In this document: positions 45,818 to 48,667 of the stretch, piece after piece
Position numbering within the stretch: position 1 is the first letter of the stretch
Layout: every line of letters starts with the position of its first letter
DNA from: Cyclobacterium plantarum
Lineage (GTDB): Bacteria; Bacteroidota; Bacteroidia; Cytophagales; Cyclobacteriaceae
Direction: 5' to 3'
Assembly (NCBI RefSeq): GCF_011290685.1
Contig: NZ_JAANYN010000019.1
Span: 1-48,667, forward strand
Length of the DNA: 48,667 bases
Program-made: the position numbers and the translations under genes
Notes under the pieces: model-generated
Database searches by the model: none
What the model was told of the DNA's origin: nothing
The model's input: the letters and a program-made list of their open reading frames with translations, nothing else

Positions 45818-46897
45818 GTGGGAAAATTAGATTTATACACAGATAAACATTTAAATCAACTTAGACATCTTGAGGACGGACTCGCTGACAAGGCCGTTTG
45901 TTCACTTCTATTGGAAAAAGAGTTGCTTTCAGGCATCAATTCATGGCAAGAAATCCCCGATAGCCTGCCTGATATTTTCCCACCAGCCGTAAAGAACTAT
46001 TTCGAATTTTTCCTGAAAGACCATCCCCACAAAGAAGCTCCATTTATTCGGGAAGCACAGTTTTTTTTTGAAAAATATTCCAGCATGATTTTGTCTCTGC
46101 TTGGTTTCTATTCCTTGCCTTATACCTATGCCTTTGGAGACGGTGCTGAGGTATTGGTGAGGTCAAGAAAAATTGTTGAAAATCCGGGTGAACGATTGGC
46201 AGAAACTGCCCTTTTCGTATTGGAGTGTTATCGTCCCGGAGCTTTTGAAAGTGATAAAAGGGTTTTAATGGTCCTCGCTAAGGTGAGGTTGATCCATGCC
46301 ATGTCCAGGCATTTCATAAAAAAACATGCCGTAGACTGGGATCAGTCATGGGGTCGACCCATCAACCAGGAAGATTTATTGTCAACAAACCTTACTTTCA
46401 GTTTATTGATAAGTAGGGGAATTCAAAAGTCCAATCATTCCATTTCCTCCAAGGAACGGGAGATGCTTTTGGCCTACTGGGGTTTGGTAGGCTATTATCT
46501 GGGCATTGACACTAAATTTTGGCCAGCGTCCAACAAGGAAGCATTTGAATTAGAAAAGATCATTAGAAAGAGGCATTTAAAAAAATCCATAGCGGGCAAA
46601 GTATTGCTACATTCCCTGTTGAATTTTTATAGAAAAAATTTATTCAGACCGGAGCTTTCTCCGTTTTTAGAAAATATTTTACAATATTATCTGGGTGAGG
46701 AAATTAGCCGTATTCTGGAACTTAATGCCAGCCAAAAATTGCCGGAATTTTTTCTTAAGAACCTCAATAAATTTAGCCCTTTCAGCCAGAGTGCGGGAAA
46801 TTCAACATTCCATTCCATTTATAAAGAGTTTCTAACCAACACGCAAAAGGCTTTGGGGGTGGAAGTTGGGATCAACCTGCCAATGCCCCGAAAGTAA
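45818..46897 (+). CDS. Oxygenase MpaB family protein (DUF2236-like)
   Basis: Helical protein of 359 residues related to MpaB and rubber-oxygenase-like heme proteins. The typical core is present: KVRLIHAMSRHFI, then WGRPINQEDLLSTNLTFSLL, and a LLAYWGLVGYYLGID segment. Such proteins bind b-type heme in known members; that activity is not proven here. The start is GTG at 45818 because no upstream ATG lies in frame and the next Met is deep inside. No signal peptide is seen. Confidence 0.85.
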   Translation: MGKLDLYTDKHLNQLRHLEDGLADKAVCSLLLEKELLSGINSWQEIPDSLPDIFPPAVKNYFEFFLKDHPHKEAPFIREAQFFFEKYSSMILSLLGFYSLPYTYAFGDGAEVLVRSRKIVENPGERLAETALFVLECYRPGAFESDKRVLMVLAKVRLIHAMSRHFIKKHAVDWDQSWGRPINQEDLLSTNLTFSLLISRGIQKSNHSISSKEREMLLAYWGLVGYYLGIDTKFWPASNKEAFELEKIIRKRHLKKSIAGKVLLHSLLNFYRKNLFRPELSPFLENILQYYLGEEISRILELNASQKLPEFFLKNLNKFSPFSQSAGNSTFHSIYKEFLTNTQKALGVEVGINLPMPRK

Positions 46898-47034
46898 ACA
46901 TGTCGAATTCCGGCAATTATTATCAATTCATTGTCCAAAACCGGACATAAAATGTATTGCTTCCGAACATCAACTTTTAAAAAATGCCCCTTAGCGGCCA
47001 GAATACATCCTTTTAATAATGGCATTCATTTCGT

Positions 47035-47349
47035 ATGTTTATTGTCATGCGACCTTTACCACCAGGACTTTTGGAATTGATGACGTGGACCCTTGCACTA
47101 CTGGGAATATATTTTTTTGGAAGTGCATCAGATCATCATTTCAGTCTATGTCCATTGGATAACCTGGGTTTTTCCTGGTGCCCCGGATGTGGATTGGGCA
47201 GGTCTTTGCACCATTTGATGCATGGAGAGTTTCTAGTTTCATGGCAGCTTCACCCATTGGGAGTTTTTGCACTGACAGTGATTCTGTGGCGTCTGGTTGA
47301 TTTGATATTTCTTATTAAAAAACAAAAAAAGTTATGGCAAACGTATTGA
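47035..47349 (+). CDS. DUF2752 family membrane protein
   Basis: Small membrane protein of 104 residues with two or three helices. The family motif is clear: CPLDNLGFSWCPGCGLGR with paired cysteines, followed by HPLGVFALTVILWR. No function is known. It overlaps the TM2 gene by 16 bp, so the two are co-translated. The ATG at 47035 is used; an in-frame ATG at 47047 is also possible. Confidence 0.85.
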   Translation: MFIVMRPLPPGLLELMTWTLALLGIYFFGSASDHHFSLCPLDNLGFSWCPGCGLGRSLHHLMHGEFLVSWQLHPLGVFALTVILWRLVDLIFLIKKQKKLWQTY

Positions 47350-47714
47350 AACACTTACCTGAATTGGAAGGAATGGAATTGGGATACATTCAGGGTATTT
47401 TAAAAGACATGAATGAGGAGCAGGCAGCCCTTTTTTCTCAGGTTTACCGAGCCCGGAGAAAAGATAGCCAGATGATCTTGATTTTGACCCTGATAGGCTT
47501 TTTCGGCTTTGCTGGATTGCACCGTTTTATTTTGGGACAAATTGGTTTGGGTATTTTATATCTTTTGACTGTGGGACTGTGTTTTATCGGGACTATCGTG
47601 GATTTGGTCAATTACAAAAGCCTTGCTTACGAGTTCAATATCAAGGTTGCACATGAGACCATATCATTAATGTCAATGAGCAGTAACCTTAAACAGGAGG
47701 ATAAAAATGAATAA
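47334..47714 (+). CDS. TM2-domain membrane protein
   Basis: Protein of 126 residues with a soluble N-terminus (1-50) and the TM2 domain (about 50-95): GFFGFAGLHRFILGQ, then GILYLLTVGLCFIGTIVDL. The family is membrane-embedded with unknown role. It overlaps both neighbours, by 16 bp upstream and 8 bp downstream, which marks a tight three-gene unit. Confidence 0.88.
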   Translation: MANVLKHLPELEGMELGYIQGILKDMNEEQAALFSQVYRARRKDSQMILILTLIGFFGFAGLHRFILGQIGLGILYLLTVGLCFIGTIVDLVNYKSLAYEFNIKVAHETISLMSMSSNLKQEDKNE

Positions 47715-48651
47715 GAGCCGATTTGCCCTTCTGCTTCTGGCTATATCCAGTTGCCTCATTGGTTGCAATCCCTTGCCCATGGAAACCATATCTGACCTGG
47801 AAACTTCATATGAGGGAATTAAAAAAGTTACGGTCAACGGAGGAGCACTTGAAATAAGTTATACCGGTGGAGAAGACACTGACAAGGTTTACCTGAGTGC
47901 GTACATCACCTCCACTGACCCGGATTTGGAAGGAGTAGTGTTCAATAGGTCAGGCGACGAACTGATTGTTGAATTTGATCCGGACATTGATTTTTCCTTC
48001 TTCTTCGGGAATAGGGTTAAGGGGTTTATCAGTATGACAGGTCCATCGGAAATGGCGCTTGACATGCACAGTTCATCCGGAAAAATGGAGGTCAATAATG
48101 TACGTCATGAATTCATTGAACTTAGGGGGAGTTCTGGCAAAATTGAAGCCAGCAACCTGGAATCCCCTAACCTTCATGTCAAAATTTCGTCAGGAAAAGC
48201 TGATTTGGAAAATATTCAGGGAGATTTAAATCTGGAATTGTCTTCAGGAATGGGGTCTTTACAAGGAATGAAAGGGAATGTCAGGTTTAAAGGCTCTAGC
48301 GGATTGGTGAAAATTTCTGATGTCAATGGCCTTGTCACCGGGGAAATGAGTTCCGGAAAAGCCGATCTGGAAAGCGTGGAAAGTTTGGGCGCAATCTCTA
48401 TTTCTTCAGGCATGCTGTCTGCCGTAAACTGCGGATTGGGAAAGGAAACCCAATTATCAGCCTCCTCTGGCTACATGAAAATTGAAACGATTTCTGACCT
48501 CAATAAGTATAATTTTGATTTTAAAGTAGGTAGTGGCAGACTTAGTATAGGAGATCGATCCAGTAGTGAGGATCTGATCATCGATCATGGCGCCGAAACA
48601 ACCATTAAAGGCAAACTTCAATCCGGAAGATTGGATATACAGGGCAGTTAA
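47707..48651 (+). CDS. DUF4097-type beta-strand-repeat lipoprotein
   Basis: Exported lipoprotein of 314 residues. The signal has lipobox LIGC. From about residue 110 to the end it has about nine repeats of roughly 20 residues built on SSGK or SSG, for example SSGKMEVNNV, GSSGKIEASNL, SSGKADLENI and SSGKADLESV. The pattern indicates a right-handed beta-solenoid as in DUF4097. Its function is unknown, but its coupling to DUF2752 and TM2 membrane proteins suggests an envelope complex. The gene is complete near the window end. Confidence 0.85.
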   Translation: MNKSRFALLLLAISSCLIGCNPLPMETISDLETSYEGIKKVTVNGGALEISYTGGEDTDKVYLSAYITSTDPDLEGVVFNRSGDELIVEFDPDIDFSFFFGNRVKGFISMTGPSEMALDMHSSSGKMEVNNVRHEFIELRGSSGKIEASNLESPNLHVKISSGKADLENIQGDLNLELSSGMGSLQGMKGNVRFKGSSGLVKISDVNGLVTGEMSSGKADLESVESLGAISISSGMLSAVNCGLGKETQLSASSGYMKIETISDLNKYNFDFKVGSGRLSIGDRSSSEDLIIDHGAETTIKGKLQSGRLDIQGS

Positions 48652-48667
48652 AAAAGGCAAAAAAAAG

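Noticed and set aside
46932-46947. TGTCC/GGACA hairpin after the MpaB gene
   Set aside because: The stem is 5 bp and no T run follows.
1-48667. CRISPR array, prophage or complete insertion sequence
   Set aside because: No regularly spaced repeats, integrase, transposase or phage gene was seen on either strand.

Overview
The window reads as chromosomal DNA of a member of the Bacteroidota, most likely a marine or soil Cytophagales of the Cyclobacteriaceae type. The phylum evidence is direct: a SusC/SusD pair, many SPII lipoproteins, and a near-perfect Bacteroidota promoter (TTTG, 19 bp, TATTTTTG) upstream of one histidine kinase. The family-level placement is inference. The DNA is moderately AT-rich and densely coded. 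I see no rRNA, tRNA, CRISPR array, prophage or complete insertion sequence.

Layout. 0.07-4.6 kb (minus): a likely four-gene unit of OsmC, a small conserved protein, a Cache-type lipoprotein and a Cache/PAS hybrid histidine kinase. 4.9-9.9 kb (plus): three overlapping genes for an intramembrane site-2 protease with CBS domains, a P2A-type cation ATPase and an acetyl-CoA hydrolase/transferase. 10.1-12.0 kb (minus): a TPR histidine kinase. 12.1-13.7 kb (minus): a Tat-signal class V aminotransferase coupled to a decayed FAD oxidoreductase. 14.0-17.5 kb: arginase, then NUDIX, nitrilase, a truncated GH18 remnant and a secreted EEP-family phosphatase/nuclease. 17.9-21.9 kb: a 1337-residue cytosolic GAF/PAS hybrid kinase with two receivers and an HPt domain. 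22.0-26.3 kb: the housekeeping run prs, rplY/ctc, pth, then a thiamine-binding protein and a Wzi-like protein. 26.4-33.5 kb: Dabb lipoprotein, single-domain response regulator, GH3-serine hydrolase fusion, sodium-solute symporter, small membrane protein, aldo/keto reductase. 33.8-35.4 kb: a GNAT between two small lipoproteins. 35.6-40.5 kb: an orphan SusC/SusD pair with a terminator. 41.0-44.4 kb: two coupled outer-membrane barrels, an esterase and an MscS channel. 44.8-48.7 kb: a beta-propeller protein, an MpaB-type oxygenase, and a DUF2752/TM2/DUF4097 run.

How the genes fit together. Signal transduction is heavily represented: three histidine kinases, one stand-alone receiver and a lipoprotein Cache sensor. 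Several secreted or surface proteins suggest a glycan- and protein-scavenging lifestyle. Nitrogen recycling is suggested by arginase, the nitrilase-family amidase and the aminotransferase.

The most notable non-genic signal is a 59-bp element with inverted ends, present twice (10024-10082 on minus and 42561-42619 on plus), gapless and about 80% identical. It looks like a small dispersed REP/MITE-like repeat. Two genes in one minus-strand stretch (12.1-12.4 and 16.36-16.6 kb) have lost their middles while keeping both ends, which points to internal-deletion decay. Three strong palindromes sit at gene starts or leaders (3958, 27098, 40775) and are candidate regulatory sites.
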